The notes under the pieces were generated by a model. That model saw nothing but the letters and a program-made list of their open reading frames with translations, was not told where the DNA came from and searched no databases. Of a stretch of DNA of 40,913 bases, positions 8,918 through 16,510 are shown in pieces (the stretch's first letter is position 1; each line of letters starts with the position of its first letter). The translations under genes were made by a program, and so were the position numbers. The stretch covers positions 12,274 through 53,186 of the forward strand of contig NZ_MAQW01000007.1 in NCBI RefSeq assembly GCF_001682855.1, read 5' to 3'. The DNA comes from Bacillus sp. FJAT-27264. Lineage in GTDB: Bacteria; Bacillota; Bacilli; Paenibacillales; Paenibacillaceae.

Positions 8918-9856
8918 TCAAAATCGCAGTAGCCAATAAATTGTAAAGGCCAGCATGAATAAAGACAAGCCAAACGCATTCTTCAACCAGCGGGGCGTGG
9001 CCATATGCTCCGGCCTGGCCTTACGTGAGCCGTATATATGATTCTTCCAAATCTCCATAGCCTCAGCCGAGCTGTTGAATCCACCTTTCAGCGCATGGCA
9101 AATCCAGGAGGACAACTTCTTGTCCGGCAGGCTGCGGGCCAGCTTCAACAGTTCATCCACACTTCTCGTCTGCGGTAGCTGTAGAGCCGCACTCTTCAGA
9201 CCAGATTCATTGAGCAGGCGAAGACAGAGAACAGCAAAGGCAAACAGATCATAGGCCTCATCCCCTGTCCGGCTGCCGGCATTCCAGAAGCCACGATCAT
9301 GCCACTCGGTGAATTGCTTCACACTGCGGCCCATTGGACTTGCGCCGCCAAAGTCAATTAGTTCCGCTTCACCGACGTCAGAAACCATAACATTCTCCGG
9401 CTTCAGATCACCAAATACAAAGCCGCATTCATGCAGCCTGCGCAACTTATCAAGCAGCTTCAGGCCCACAAGTCCAAGCCAGTCTGGTCCGTTCTTAGAA
9501 AGAAAATGATGCAGCGGCCTGCCCTGCACATATCTCATCACATAGAACGGCTTATTATCGTCCTCCCTGTAATCATCAGCTTCCAGTAGATAAGACGACA
9601 AAGGCGATTCCCGCTGGGCGCGGTATTCATTGCGCTTCCGGCGGGACTGCAAGGAAGTGAGCACATTGATCTCAGATTGCAGATCAAGCGCATCGTAACC
9701 TATTTTAAGCGCATAGTATTCCCGTCTCCCTTGTCGCTGCACGAGATATACGGTTCCATTCGCACCCCTGCCCAGCAATCGCTGTATCACATAACGGTTT
9801 CCCCGCCATTTCCCGGTGATAACGGTGCCGAGAGGATAAGGCGGATTAGACGACAT
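8918..9856 (-). CDS. Membrane-anchored Ser/Thr protein kinase (YabT-like)
   Basis: This is a Hanks-type kinase in the position of B. subtilis yabT, a sporulation-linked kinase. The glycine loop GRGANGTVYLV, lysine motif YALKIG, catalytic loop GDLKPENV and metal motif DFGG are visible. The usual HRD triad is FGD here, so only the catalytic Asp is kept. A single C-terminal hydrophobic segment (FGLSLFMLAFTIYWLL) should anchor it with the kinase domain in the cytoplasm. There are no PASTA repeats, so it is not PrkC. Possible starts are TTG 9865, GTG 9862 and ATG 9856; all overlap the upstream yabS end, so translation is probably coupled. Substrates cannot be read from sequence. Confidence 0.88.
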   Translation of the reverse strand: MSSNPPYPLGTVITGKWRGNRYVIQRLLGRGANGTVYLVQRQGRREYYALKIGYDALDLQSEINVLTSLQSRRKRNEYRAQRESPLSSYLLEADDYREDDNKPFYVMRYVQGRPLHHFLSKNGPDWLGLVGLKLLDKLRRLHECGFVFGDLKPENVMVSDVGEAELIDFGGASPMGRSVKQFTEWHDRGFWNAGSRTGDEAYDLFAFAVLCLRLLNESGLKSAALQLPQTRSVDELLKLARSLPDKKLSSWICHALKGGFNSSAEAMEIWKNHIYGSRKARPEHMATPRWLKNAFGLSLFMLAFTIYWLLRF

Positions 9857-10592
9857 ACCCACCAATCATCCCTTCTCTTTCGTCTGGATCTTCAATCATC
9901 CGGCGTCCATGATGTCCATCCAGTGTATCATAACGGTAATGCTCAAGCACCTTGAAAATCGCCGGTCCTGTAGGAGTTGCGCCTCTCATCCGCAGCTTGG
10001 AGAATAAGGAGCGGACACCAGACACATTGCTGGTCCAGTCCATATCAAGCTCTGCATTCTCACTGCTGTTGCGTCCGGGAAAATGAAAAACAGCGATCTC
10101 GCTTGTACCTTCCCTTGCCTCCAGACTAAGCGCCAGATCTCGGATAGCTTCCTCTACTGCAGCAAGCTTGGGCTTCATGCTGGCGCTAGCATCAATAAGC
10201 AGAGCAATACGCAGCGGGGATGTTTCCGTCAGCTCATCTACGACATTGACGACCTGAGAACGCTGTAGCGGTGGCAATTCTTCCAGCGAGCCATCGCCGA
10301 GTATTTTTTTCACCTCTTTATTAACAGCCTGCTGAATGGTCTGCACTACAGTCTTACGCGTCATCATCTGCATCGTTTGGGCCAATTGTGGTGTTCCGAC
10401 TATACGGCTAAGCCCCCCTCCGGCTTTCGCAATATCGGCAATCTCCCGGCTGCCAAGATCCCCAATGGTTCCATGATCAATCACACCGACCACGTTCACA
10501 GTGATTCCCTCCTGCAGGGCATGCGCCGCTGCCATCACCGGACTTTCCCCCACGTTCGAACATCCGTCTGTAATGAGCAAGATCTGCTTCAT
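9846..10592 (-). CDS. yabS: YabS-like von Willebrand factor A domain protein
   Basis: The protein opens directly with the vWA-like run ILLITDGCSNVGES. A fuller vWA core follows around residue 132, with the metal-site motif DASASM preceded by LRIALLI, and RGATPTGPAI further on. VWA domains bind partner proteins through a divalent metal. The position next to the YabT-like kinase and spoIIE matches B. subtilis yabS, a sporulation-region gene of unknown function. ATG 10592 is preferred over ATG 10598 because GGGGAG is 9 bases away. The end overlaps the kinase gene. The order spoIIE, yabS, yabT suggests a shared sporulation role, but the mechanism is not known. Confidence 0.85.
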   Translation of the reverse strand: MKQILLITDGCSNVGESPVMAAAHALQEGITVNVVGVIDHGTIGDLGSREIADIAKAGGGLSRIVGTPQLAQTMQMMTRKTVVQTIQQAVNKEVKKILGDGSLEELPPLQRSQVVNVVDELTETSPLRIALLIDASASMKPKLAAVEEAIRDLALSLEAREGTSEIAVFHFPGRNSSENAELDMDWTSNVSGVRSLFSKLRMRGATPTGPAIFKVLEHYRYDTLDGHHGRRMIEDPDEREGMIGGYVV

Positions 10593-10678
10593 AACCATTC
10601 ACTCCCCTTTTGTCTGAAACCTCTGTTTCTAGCATGTCCAGAAATGAGAGATTTCAAACTCGCATTTTGTGAGGTGAA

Positions 10679-10860
10679 AGGCTTTTAGAAAGACTGTGAA
10701 TGAAGGGGAACTGCGAGAAATGTTGGGCTTTCGATCGCTGTTGTCCCCGGATTTATTCAATAGTGATTTATAAGTGAAAATCCGGTGACAAAGGCGAACG
10801 CTTCGCTTCTACAGCTCCAAATTCCTCTCCGTTCCATACCTTTCACTTTTTCAAAAGCCT
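10679..10860. repeat. Copy 2 of the dispersed structured intergenic element
   Basis: The element is bounded by inverted AGGCTTTT (10679-10686) and AAAAGCCT (10853-10860). It contains TGTCCCCGGATTT (10742-10754) facing AAATCCGGTGACA (10778-10790), a stem with one mismatch. It shares ordered blocks with the start of the window (see copy 1). No transposase is present. The size (182 bp) and inverted ends resemble a MITE or a REP-like folded element, but this is inference from two copies. Confidence 0.5.
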
Positions 10861-10943
10861 AACCCTACCACAAATTGCGGTGTTTGGGTGGGGGGAACAA
10901 GTGGTGGCGAGTCATCATTTCATTCGACTCGGCAGGCCAAGGC

Positions 10944-10984
10944 AAGTGCTTGAAGTGCAACAAGTGTAACAAGTGCCATAAGCA
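10944..10984. repeat. 9-base tandem repeat, AAGTGYNAN type
   Basis: AAGTG recurs exactly every 9 bases at 10944, 10953, 10962 and 10971, with a degenerate fifth unit AAGCA at 10980. Unit sequences are AAGTGCTTG, AAGTGCAAC, AAGTGTAAC and AAGTGCCAT. It sits just downstream of spoIIE in noncoding DNA. Such arrays can vary in copy number by slippage. Confidence 0.6.
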
Positions 10985-11045
10985 CTAGCATTAGAAGGCC
11001 GATGCTATAAAAGTTTAGACAACAAAAGAACAGAGCAGTTGCACT

Positions 11046-13553
11046 CTAGCTCACCGTACGCGGGCGCTCCATTCGCCCAATTCCAGGCAGCTGCAAGCTG
11101 GACCATTCCGGATGATAATGGTCGATCCGGCTGACGACGATGGTCATATCATCATGGATTTCATTGCCTTGATAACGAATGACCTTCTCTAGAAGCGTGT
11201 CAGCCATATCCTGCGGATCATCGCCCTCAAGCTCCTGTATCATTCGTTTCATCCATATCTCTTTATTAACGGCATATCCCGGCGCATCATAAATACCGTC
11301 AGTCATCATAATGAGAATATCTCCCGGATGGAGCTGCAAAGTGATCAGATCCACCTCCATATCCTGTATAATGCCGATGGGCAAATTGCTAGCTGTCACA
11401 GGGATCACTTCACTGCCCCGCCGGATAAAGCTCGGCGCGGAGGCGATTTTCATAAAAGTAGTCTGTGCAGAATATTGATCAATCAGCGCCATATCCACGG
11501 TAGCATAGAACTCGTCAGGGGAACGGAGCATCAGCACCGAATTGACGGATTTGACCGCCAGCTTCTCATCCATGCCGGATTGGAGCAGCTTCTCCAGCAT
11601 TCCCAGCGCCGCGCTACTTTCCATTCGTGCACGCTCGCCGTTGCCCATTCCATCGCTGATCGATACAGCAAATGTTCCGTTGCCCAGTTCGACGGTACTG
11701 AAGCTGTCGCCGGACAATAAATCGCCCCCTTTGGCCGCATTGGCTACCCCGGTATTCACCTCATAAGCTTTTGCCGATCCGAACGTAACCATTGAAAGCC
11801 CTTCACGGGGATGGACTGCCGTCTCGCTCATGACAGCTATGTTCTCATTAAGAATGTCCGAGAGCAGTGGGGCAATCATTTTGCGGCATTCATCGAACCC
11901 TCGAGTATAGGCATGAATAACCTCGATTTCTACGCGTCCGGGATCAAGGCTTAATATATCAATGCTATGGATGGACAAGCCCAGCTTCTCCAAGGCTTCA
12001 CGAATCTGACTTTCCTGGCGATACATCGCCTGTCCTTCCCGCTTGATTTCTTTGGCCAGGTCCTCCATCACCTGGGAGACGCCGGACAGCTGCTCGGCAA
12101 CAAATTGCCGGCTGTCGTATATTTGTCTTTTCCACCGCATATCATGCTGGTAAAGGCCGTATTGACCCTTCATGAACTCCAAAACCTCACCTGTCTTGCC
12201 GCAAATCCGGTTCCACTCAGGAGGGAGTTGAGCGGCCGTCACATCCGGGCACTCTTCCACGGTAGTCATCATATCCGTCATATAACGATAGGTCTGATAG
12301 AATTTCGCATCCCAGCAATGACCACGGCGCACGCAACCTGAGCAGACGTTGTCCGTCACCGTACTCATGAAATCCTCCATTTCACGTTCGGCTGTTCCCG
12401 CTTCTCCGGCGCGTGAAATTTGCCCGAAGCTGCTGGACAGCTGGCGGAATACCTGCGAGAACTGTGTCACCCTTTCTGCCGTAATGTCCCTTACCCTGCG
12501 GGCATATTCATGTTGAGATCGACTATGGTCGGCTGTTCCCGGTACATATTTGGCAATTGCCGAAATTATGCTGCGCGGAGTCAGAAGAAATAACACCACC
12601 GCTACACAAGTCTCCCATGTTGAGGCCATCATATCGCCCGGACCCGTGAAATAGACGGACAGAATGCTGGAACCCAGCAGCATTCCGATAGAAACAGCAC
12701 CTTTCCGGCCACCCTGCATCATGCCCGCCAGCATCCCGGAAAAAGCTAGCAGGCTCATCTGATAGATCGCTCCAATATCGGCCAGGCTCAGAATTAGCCC
12801 GGTAACGACCCCGACAGCAGCCCCTAGCGGGGCACCGCCAGCCATTGCAAACAATAGGATAAGGTATCGAGAAAGAATATGCTCCAGAGACAGCCCTCCT
12901 ACAGCCCAGCCGACCAGACCAGTCATTACGGAGGCGAGCAATATAATCAGGCAGAGAATTTCTTCATTGCGCAGCGATCGGCTCTTCTGCCTAAAGGTCA
13001 ATAGCGGAAGCGCCTGCACGAATACGAGCGTCAGTACGAACCCAAGCCCTGCATCGAGGGACATCATCATCAATGGATACCAGGTGAATGAAGGGCCAAT
13101 CACGATTTGGAACAGACCGACCATAAAAGCGGATACGAAGACCATGAGCGGGGCATAGGAGAGATCAATGCGCTGGAAGCTTTCCATTCCCTTGTAGACC
13201 AGCATAAATATAACTAGCTCTGCGGCAATCACCAATCCCCCAGGGAAAGGCGTGAAGAGACTGCCTGCGATAATCGCTACGGCCACGGGAAGCATAGAGT
13301 CTCTGCGCATAAACATAATGACGGCAAAATAAGCGACAGCGAACGGGGATAGCTCATTCAGAATGGTAGCTCGTCCAAGCAGAAAACCCATGACGCTAAG
13401 AAGCAGCATCCATTTCTTAGCTGCCAGAAGCTGAAGGGCCCGCTGGTTCTGAGCCCATGTCTTCAGACGCGATCCCAAGCCTTCTTTTTGTGCTTTGTCT
13501 TTGTTTCCTGTTCTTGTCCACTCCGGCAAATTAACCACATTGCTTTTACTCAT
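11046..13553 (-). CDS. spoIIE: Stage II sporulation protein E (PP2C phosphatase)
   Basis: SpoIIE dephosphorylates SpoIIAA-P to release sigma-F in the forespore and also acts at the polar septum with FtsZ. Residues about 45-330 form the multi-pass membrane domain. The central region carries the conserved cysteine set CSGCVRRGHC. The C-terminal PP2C domain (about 600-815) shows SDGMGNGERA, MMTDGIYDAPG and DDMTIVV, which hold the metal-binding aspartates. The length of 835 matches the family (827 in B. subtilis). The ribosome site before ATG 13553 is GGTGG-like. The promoter has the long spacer typical of Spo0A-activated sigma-A promoters. Confidence 0.97.
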   Translation of the reverse strand: MSKSNVVNLPEWTRTGNKDKAQKEGLGSRLKTWAQNQRALQLLAAKKWMLLLSVMGFLLGRATILNELSPFAVAYFAVIMFMRRDSMLPVAVAIIAGSLFTPFPGGLVIAAELVIFMLVYKGMESFQRIDLSYAPLMVFVSAFMVGLFQIVIGPSFTWYPLMMMSLDAGLGFVLTLVFVQALPLLTFRQKSRSLRNEEILCLIILLASVMTGLVGWAVGGLSLEHILSRYLILLFAMAGGAPLGAAVGVVTGLILSLADIGAIYQMSLLAFSGMLAGMMQGGRKGAVSIGMLLGSSILSVYFTGPGDMMASTWETCVAVVLFLLTPRSIISAIAKYVPGTADHSRSQHEYARRVRDITAERVTQFSQVFRQLSSSFGQISRAGEAGTAEREMEDFMSTVTDNVCSGCVRRGHCWDAKFYQTYRYMTDMMTTVEECPDVTAAQLPPEWNRICGKTGEVLEFMKGQYGLYQHDMRWKRQIYDSRQFVAEQLSGVSQVMEDLAKEIKREGQAMYRQESQIREALEKLGLSIHSIDILSLDPGRVEIEVIHAYTRGFDECRKMIAPLLSDILNENIAVMSETAVHPREGLSMVTFGSAKAYEVNTGVANAAKGGDLLSGDSFSTVELGNGTFAVSISDGMGNGERARMESSAALGMLEKLLQSGMDEKLAVKSVNSVLMLRSPDEFYATVDMALIDQYSAQTTFMKIASAPSFIRRGSEVIPVTASNLPIGIIQDMEVDLITLQLHPGDILIMMTDGIYDAPGYAVNKEIWMKRMIQELEGDDPQDMADTLLEKVIRYQGNEIHDDMTIVVSRIDHYHPEWSSLQLPGIGRMERPRTVS

Positions 13554-13589
13554 TACTCTACACCACCCGTTTCCAAATTTATGGTTCTC

Positions 13590-13623
13590 ATTATATAGTG
13601 GCGGTTCTGAGAAAGTTTGTCAG
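13590..13623 (-). promoter_or_regulatory. Spo0A-type sigma-A promoter of spoIIE with a 22-base spacer
   Basis: Minus strand: perfect -10 TATAAT (13590-13595) and -35-like CTGACA (13618-13623), separated by 22 bases. The B. subtilis spoIIE and spoIIG promoters are known for similarly long spacers that need Spo0A-P. Candidate 0A boxes on the minus strand are TTTGTCGGAA (13649-13658), TTTGTCGGGA (13667-13676) and TTTGTCGGGGA (13834-13844). A plus-strand TTTGTCAGAA (13616-13625) overlaps the -35. Box identity is inferred from the TTTGTCGAA consensus. Confidence 0.65.
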
Positions 13624-13663
13624 AAACGGAAGGTAAGTCATAAGAAATTTCCGACAAAAAAGC

Positions 13664-13773
13664 CTGTCCCGACAAACCTCGGAAAAAGGCCCTCTATGCC
13701 TTATGGGACAGCGACTTACTCTGCCTGAGCAGAAGCAATGCCCGGCTTCCCTCAGTGAAAGACGGCAGGCATT
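13664..13773. other. Multi-hairpin region upstream of the spoIIE promoter
   Basis: CTGTCCC (13664-13670) pairs with GGGACAG (13705-13711) and encloses AAGGC/GCCTT (13686-13702). A second stem pairs AATGCC (13737-13742) with GGCATT (13768-13773). In B. subtilis tRNA genes lie in this gap, but I cannot fold this into a canonical tRNA: there is no T-loop GGTTCGAATCC-like motif and no CCA. It may be regulatory DNA, a small RNA or a tRNA remnant. Confidence 0.35.
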
Positions 13774-13888
13774 CGCCAGCGATTGCCCTAAACTAATGTG
13801 AGATTGACGAGGATGCTGTCGCTGATTTGGCGGTCCCCGACAAAAAAAGTTAAGGGTCGTGAAACCTTGTCTGCACACTACAGAAAAA

Positions 13889-13923
13889 ACAAAAAAACCG
13901 CAAAGGGCCGAAGCCCTCGCGGT
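13889..13923 (-). terminator. Intrinsic terminator of yabR
   Basis: Minus strand CCGCGAGGGC-TTCG-GCCCTTTGCGG with a T-run (13889-13897) directly after. This is a classic UUCG-loop terminator 25 bases past the yabR stop. Confidence 0.92.
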
Positions 13924-13947
13924 TATTTATGATGTTCAAGATTAGGA

Positions 13948-14448
13948 TTATACGCGTTTGGCGCCACGGCCTCCGCGCTTTCCTTCTGTGTTCTTCTTAA
14001 TCGAAGATATCCGTTCTTCGCTATCTTTCAGGAAGCGTGACATTTTATCCTCGAATGAAGGTTTACCGGCTGCAGGCTTGAATGGACGCCCTCCCCGTTC
14101 ACGATTAAATCCACCGCCTCCACCACCGCTGCCTCCACCGCCGCCAAAACGGTCTCCACCGCTTGGACGTTCAGGTCTTGGTGCTCTTGGGGGACGTACT
14201 TCCGATGCCGGCTTATCTACGGCCTGCTTGATGGAAAGTCCGATCTTACCGTCCTTGTCGACGTTGATCACCTTGACTGTTACTACATCACTAATCTTCA
14301 GATGATCGTTAACATCCTTGACGTAATTATCGGCGATTTCCGAGATGTGAACGAGACCTGTGACACCTCCTGACAGATCCACAAATGCTCCGAAATGCGT
14401 GATGCCTGTCACCTTGCCTTCTAACTTGGTGCCCACTTCAATTGCCAT
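13948..14448 (-). CDS. yabR: S1-domain RNA-binding protein YabR
   Basis: Residues 1-75 form an S1 OB-fold: EVGTKLEGKVTGITHFGAFVDL, GLVHISEIAD and VKVINVDKDGKIGLSIKQ. This is followed by a proline/arginine segment and a glycine-rich GGGGGSGGGGGG linker with RGG-like runs, and a basic C-terminus GKRGGRGAKRV. The fold points to RNA or ribosome binding. It is longer (166) than B. subtilis YabR (128), mainly through the Gly/Arg-rich insert. The ribosome site GGGAGGA is about 12 bases from the ATG, slightly long. It has its own promoter after divIC and ends in a strong terminator just before the spoIIE upstream region. Confidence 0.93.
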   Translation of the reverse strand: MAIEVGTKLEGKVTGITHFGAFVDLSGGVTGLVHISEIADNYVKDVNDHLKISDVVTVKVINVDKDGKIGLSIKQAVDKPASEVRPPRAPRPERPSGGDRFGGGGGSGGGGGGFNRERGGRPFKPAAGKPSFEDKMSRFLKDSEERISSIKKNTEGKRGGRGAKRV

Positions 14449-14516
14449 AGAATAAAATGATCCTCCCTTAAAAATATACAGACGAATATTAAGGTTATCC
14501 TGTCTGCGGTGATTTG

Positions 14517-14545
14517 ATTATACAGTAAAGAGAAGAGCAAGGCAA
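14517..14545 (-). promoter_or_regulatory. Sigma-A promoter of yabR
   Basis: Minus strand TTGCCT (14540-14545), 17-base spacer, perfect TATAAT (14517-14522), in the divIC-yabR gap about 70 bases upstream of the yabR start. Confidence 0.65.
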
Positions 14546-14573
14546 CAGAGCGAAAAGCCTCTTTTGACCTGCT

Positions 14574-14906
14574 TTATTTCCCTGATTGCTCTGTTCGGAT
14601 CGGAGTCTCCCCCTGAGGGTAGATATTATACCATTTACGCGCCAATTGGCCGATATACTCATCATCATTCAGCCTGGATACATCGTATTTCAGTTGATCC
14701 AGAGATTTGGTAATACTATCTTTGGTTTCCTGCTTCTTGGCCAGATCGGCACTCTTGTCCGCGATCAGCGCATGTTGGGAAAAGAAAATATAACCTGCCC
14801 AGCCGAAAAAAACAGTCACAAGTACTAGCCAGATGAATTTCCTTCTCTTCGCGCCGGCAGCCGAAGCTTTTTTCGCGTTCTTCTCTTCTGCAGAAAATCT
14901 GTTCAT
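14574..14906 (-). CDS. divIC: Septum formation initiator DivIC (FtsB family)
   Basis: DivIC is a bitopic membrane protein of the divisome that pairs with FtsL and DivIB. The first 28 residues are basic and cytoplasmic. FIWLVLVTVFFGWAGYIFF is the single membrane segment. The heptad-rich external coiled coil (ADLAKKQETKDSITKSLDQL) runs to about residue 88, followed by DEYIGQLARKWYNIYPQGE, a conserved FtsB/DivIC region. Length 110 fits. GAGGGGGA lies 6 bases before the ATG. It follows yabQ by 21 bases, in the conserved yabP-yabQ-divIC order, so sporulation read-through and its own vegetative expression are both possible. Confidence 0.94.
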   Translation of the reverse strand: MNRFSAEEKNAKKASAAGAKRRKFIWLVLVTVFFGWAGYIFFSQHALIADKSADLAKKQETKDSITKSLDQLKYDVSRLNDDEYIGQLARKWYNIYPQGETPIRTEQSGK

Positions 14907-14927
14907 GCTGCGTCCCCCTCTTCAAGG

Positions 14928-15491
14928 TCAGCGTTTCCATCGCCTAGTCAGCCAAGTAGTAATTGTTGTCATCCATGTGCTATGAACGAGCCGTGTCCAG
15001 TAGGGAGAAAGCCATCTGACAGGCAGTACCCAAAGCGGCTTCGTCAGACGCAGGAGCAGCTTGAGAACAAACAGCACGATACGCCCAAGCAGTATCAGCA
15101 CCGCTTTGAGAAGACGCCAGAGCCACAGAAGCGGCATCCCGATCAGGATCGTTACAAGCTTCCAAAGGAATTTGAACACAGAATGAACCAACTGAATTAA
15201 CATTACCACAAAACGCCGCACCGTAACACTGAAGATCAAAAAATAGATCCATACACCTAGAAAAAGACCAAGGAACGCGTAGAACCGCAATTGCCCCTGA
15301 TTGCCGGCATACAGCAGACGAAACACAAGCAGGGCAGCCCATAGCCAGTACAGCAAATCCAGTGCGGCGCACAGCCAGTTGGGAAACCTTAACTTGAACG
15401 ACAGCACCCGGTAGCCGTCATAGGCGAGTCCCATTGCCGCCCCGGCCAGCATCATGTAGAGCAGGGTTACCCATTGGACCCCGGGGTTCAT
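14928..15491 (-). CDS. yabQ: Spore cortex biosynthesis protein YabQ
   Basis: YabQ is a mother-cell membrane protein needed for spore cortex formation. The family N-terminus VQWVTLLYMMLAGAAMGLAYDGYRVL is followed by further hydrophobic segments LCAALDLLYWLWAALLVF, FYAFLGLFLGVWIYFLIFS and a long Leu/Trp-rich run to about residue 160. It ends in a basic tail. The start overlaps the yabP stop (ATGA), implying coupled translation. The length of 187 is near the B. subtilis protein. The biochemical role is unknown in the family. Confidence 0.92.
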   Translation of the reverse strand: MNPGVQWVTLLYMMLAGAAMGLAYDGYRVLSFKLRFPNWLCAALDLLYWLWAALLVFRLLYAGNQGQLRFYAFLGLFLGVWIYFLIFSVTVRRFVVMLIQLVHSVFKFLWKLVTILIGMPLLWLWRLLKAVLILLGRIVLFVLKLLLRLTKPLWVLPVRWLSPYWTRLVHSTWMTTITTWLTRRWKR

Positions 15492-15772
15492 TTGAAGAGC
15501 TTGCCGATAATTCCCTTGTTTTTGCCCTGCGAACCGGGATCGAGATAAATCAATGAATGAACGTTGCCTTCCAGCGACAGGAGTCCGTTTTCCAGGCTGA
15601 GATTCTTGATATGTAAATGGCTCCCGCGAATGGTGAGATGGCCGAGTTCTGTACGAAGCAGAAACTCCTCGCTGTCGAAACTTTCCACATTCTGCACGCC
15701 CGTAAGTTCGAGCTGCTTGCGGTCGTGCATATGCAGATCATGCTGCTTATTGGCTTTTACTGGTTCGATCAT
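15488..15772 (-). CDS. yabP: Sporulation protein YabP
   Basis: YabP is a small protein needed for sporulation in B. subtilis and related to YqfC. The family core is HDLHMHDRKQLELTGVQNVESFDSEEFLLRTELGHLTIRG followed by LHIKNLSLENGLLSLEGNVHSLIY, a beta-rich domain. It has 94 residues. GGAGGGG lies 8 bases before the ATG. It opens the yabP-yabQ-divIC cluster. The upstream gap holds the rqcP terminator, so the cluster needs its own promoter. CATAGATT, 7 of 8 matches to the sigma-E -10 consensus, lies about 27 bases upstream of the start; the -35 is not convincing. Confidence 0.92.
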   Translation of the reverse strand: MIEPVKANKQHDLHMHDRKQLELTGVQNVESFDSEEFLLRTELGHLTIRGSHLHIKNLSLENGLLSLEGNVHSLIYLDPGSQGKNKGIIGKLFK

Positions 15773-15881
15773 AGCATGTACCCCTCCTTCTTACCTCTAA
15801 TCTATGGTGAGGGAATTCAAGATAGAACGGGAGCTTGTTTTAAAAATATACTTAACTTCTCTGAAGCCGCCTTATCAACGC

Positions 15882-15921
15882 AAAAAAAGCGCAACTCTAC
15901 GTTAATGTAAAGTTACGCTTT
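15882..15921 (-). terminator. Intrinsic terminator of hup-rqcP
   Basis: Minus strand stem AAGCGTAACTTTAC / GTAGAGTTGCGCTT followed by seven T (15882-15888), 39 bases past the rqcP stop. Confidence 0.9.
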
Positions 15922-15959
15922 CTTACATCAGGCATCCGCATAAGCTAAGTTACCGGTAC

Positions 15960-16238
15960 TTACCACTCCAGCCCGTTGCTCTTCGCAACCGGCTCTTCCC
16001 GGAGCAGGGTATACATCCCAGCGGCTTCGTCCTTGCGGGTCGTCTCCACCAGTTTTTCTACCTTGACCGTCACCAGCTTCTGACCGAACTGCACTGTAAT
16101 CTCATCGCCGAGCTTTACTGTGCTGCTAGGTTTGGATTCCCGTCCGTTAATCAGCACCCGACCTTGTTCGGACACATCCTTGGCCACCGTACGGCGCTTA
16201 ATCAAACGGGAGACTTTCAAAAATTTGTCGAGACGCAT
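15960..16238 (-). CDS. rqcP: S4-domain ribosome quality control factor RqcP
   Basis: RqcP (formerly YabO, Hsp15-like) binds the obstructed 50S subunit and helps RqcH add C-terminal alanine tails. The S4 RNA-binding fold spans residues 1-60: RLDKFLKVSRLIKRRTVAK, GRVLINGRESKPSS and VKLGDEITVQFG. The length of 92 fits. Its ATG overlaps the last base of the hup TAA stop (TAATG), so translation is coupled to hup. A strong terminator follows. Confidence 0.95.
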   Translation of the reverse strand: MRLDKFLKVSRLIKRRTVAKDVSEQGRVLINGRESKPSSTVKLGDEITVQFGQKLVTVKVEKLVETTRKDEAAGMYTLLREEPVAKSNGLEW

Positions 16239-16510
16239 TAGTTGACGGCTTCTTTAAGCTTGTTACCTGCCTTGAAGGCCGGTACAGTGGATTCAGGAAT
16301 TTCAATAGTTGTGCCCGTTTGCGGGTTACGGCCTGTACGACCGGAACGTTTGCGGGTTTCGAAAGTGCCGAAACCGATCAATTGGACTTTATCGCCTTTA
16401 GCCAGAGCTTCGGTGATCTCGCCCAGGAATCCATTCAGTACTGCTTCTACGTCTTTCTTTGCCAATCCGTTTTTCTCGGAAATGTTGTTAACCAAATCTG
16501 TCTTGTTCAT
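16238..16510 (-). CDS. hup: DNA-binding protein HU
   Basis: HU is the main nucleoid architectural protein; it binds and bends DNA as a dimer. The sequence is textbook: NKTDLVNNISEKNGL, VQLIGFGTFETRKRSGRTGRNPQTG and IPESTVPAFKAGNKLKEAV, with the beta-arm RTGRNPQTG that enters the minor groove. It has 90 residues. AGGAGG lies 11 bases before the ATG. It sits upstream of rqcP, replacing the direct mazG-rqcP junction of B. subtilis. It has its own promoter about 180 bases upstream, giving a long leader. Confidence 0.97.
   Translation of the reverse strand: MNKTDLVNNISEKNGLAKKDVEAVLNGFLGEITEALAKGDKVQLIGFGTFETRKRSGRTGRNPQTGTTIEIPESTVPAFKAGNKLKEAVN

Larger units (their letters stand above)
10593..11045. 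other. Gene-free interval between spoIIE and yabS
   Basis: About 450 bases without a credible gene. It holds the second copy of the dispersed element (10679-10860), a 9-base tandem repeat (10944-10984) and two small hairpins. One is AGTGC-cataa-GCACT near 10972-10986. The other, TAGCAT/ATGCTA near 10987-11008, could weakly end spoIIE. No tRNA fold was recognised and no strong terminator with a T-tract was found. Confidence 0.55.

Noticed and set aside
13554..13947. tRNA genes expected here from B. subtilis gene order
   Set aside because: No acceptor/T-arm pattern or GGTTCGAATCC-like T-loop was found on either strand.
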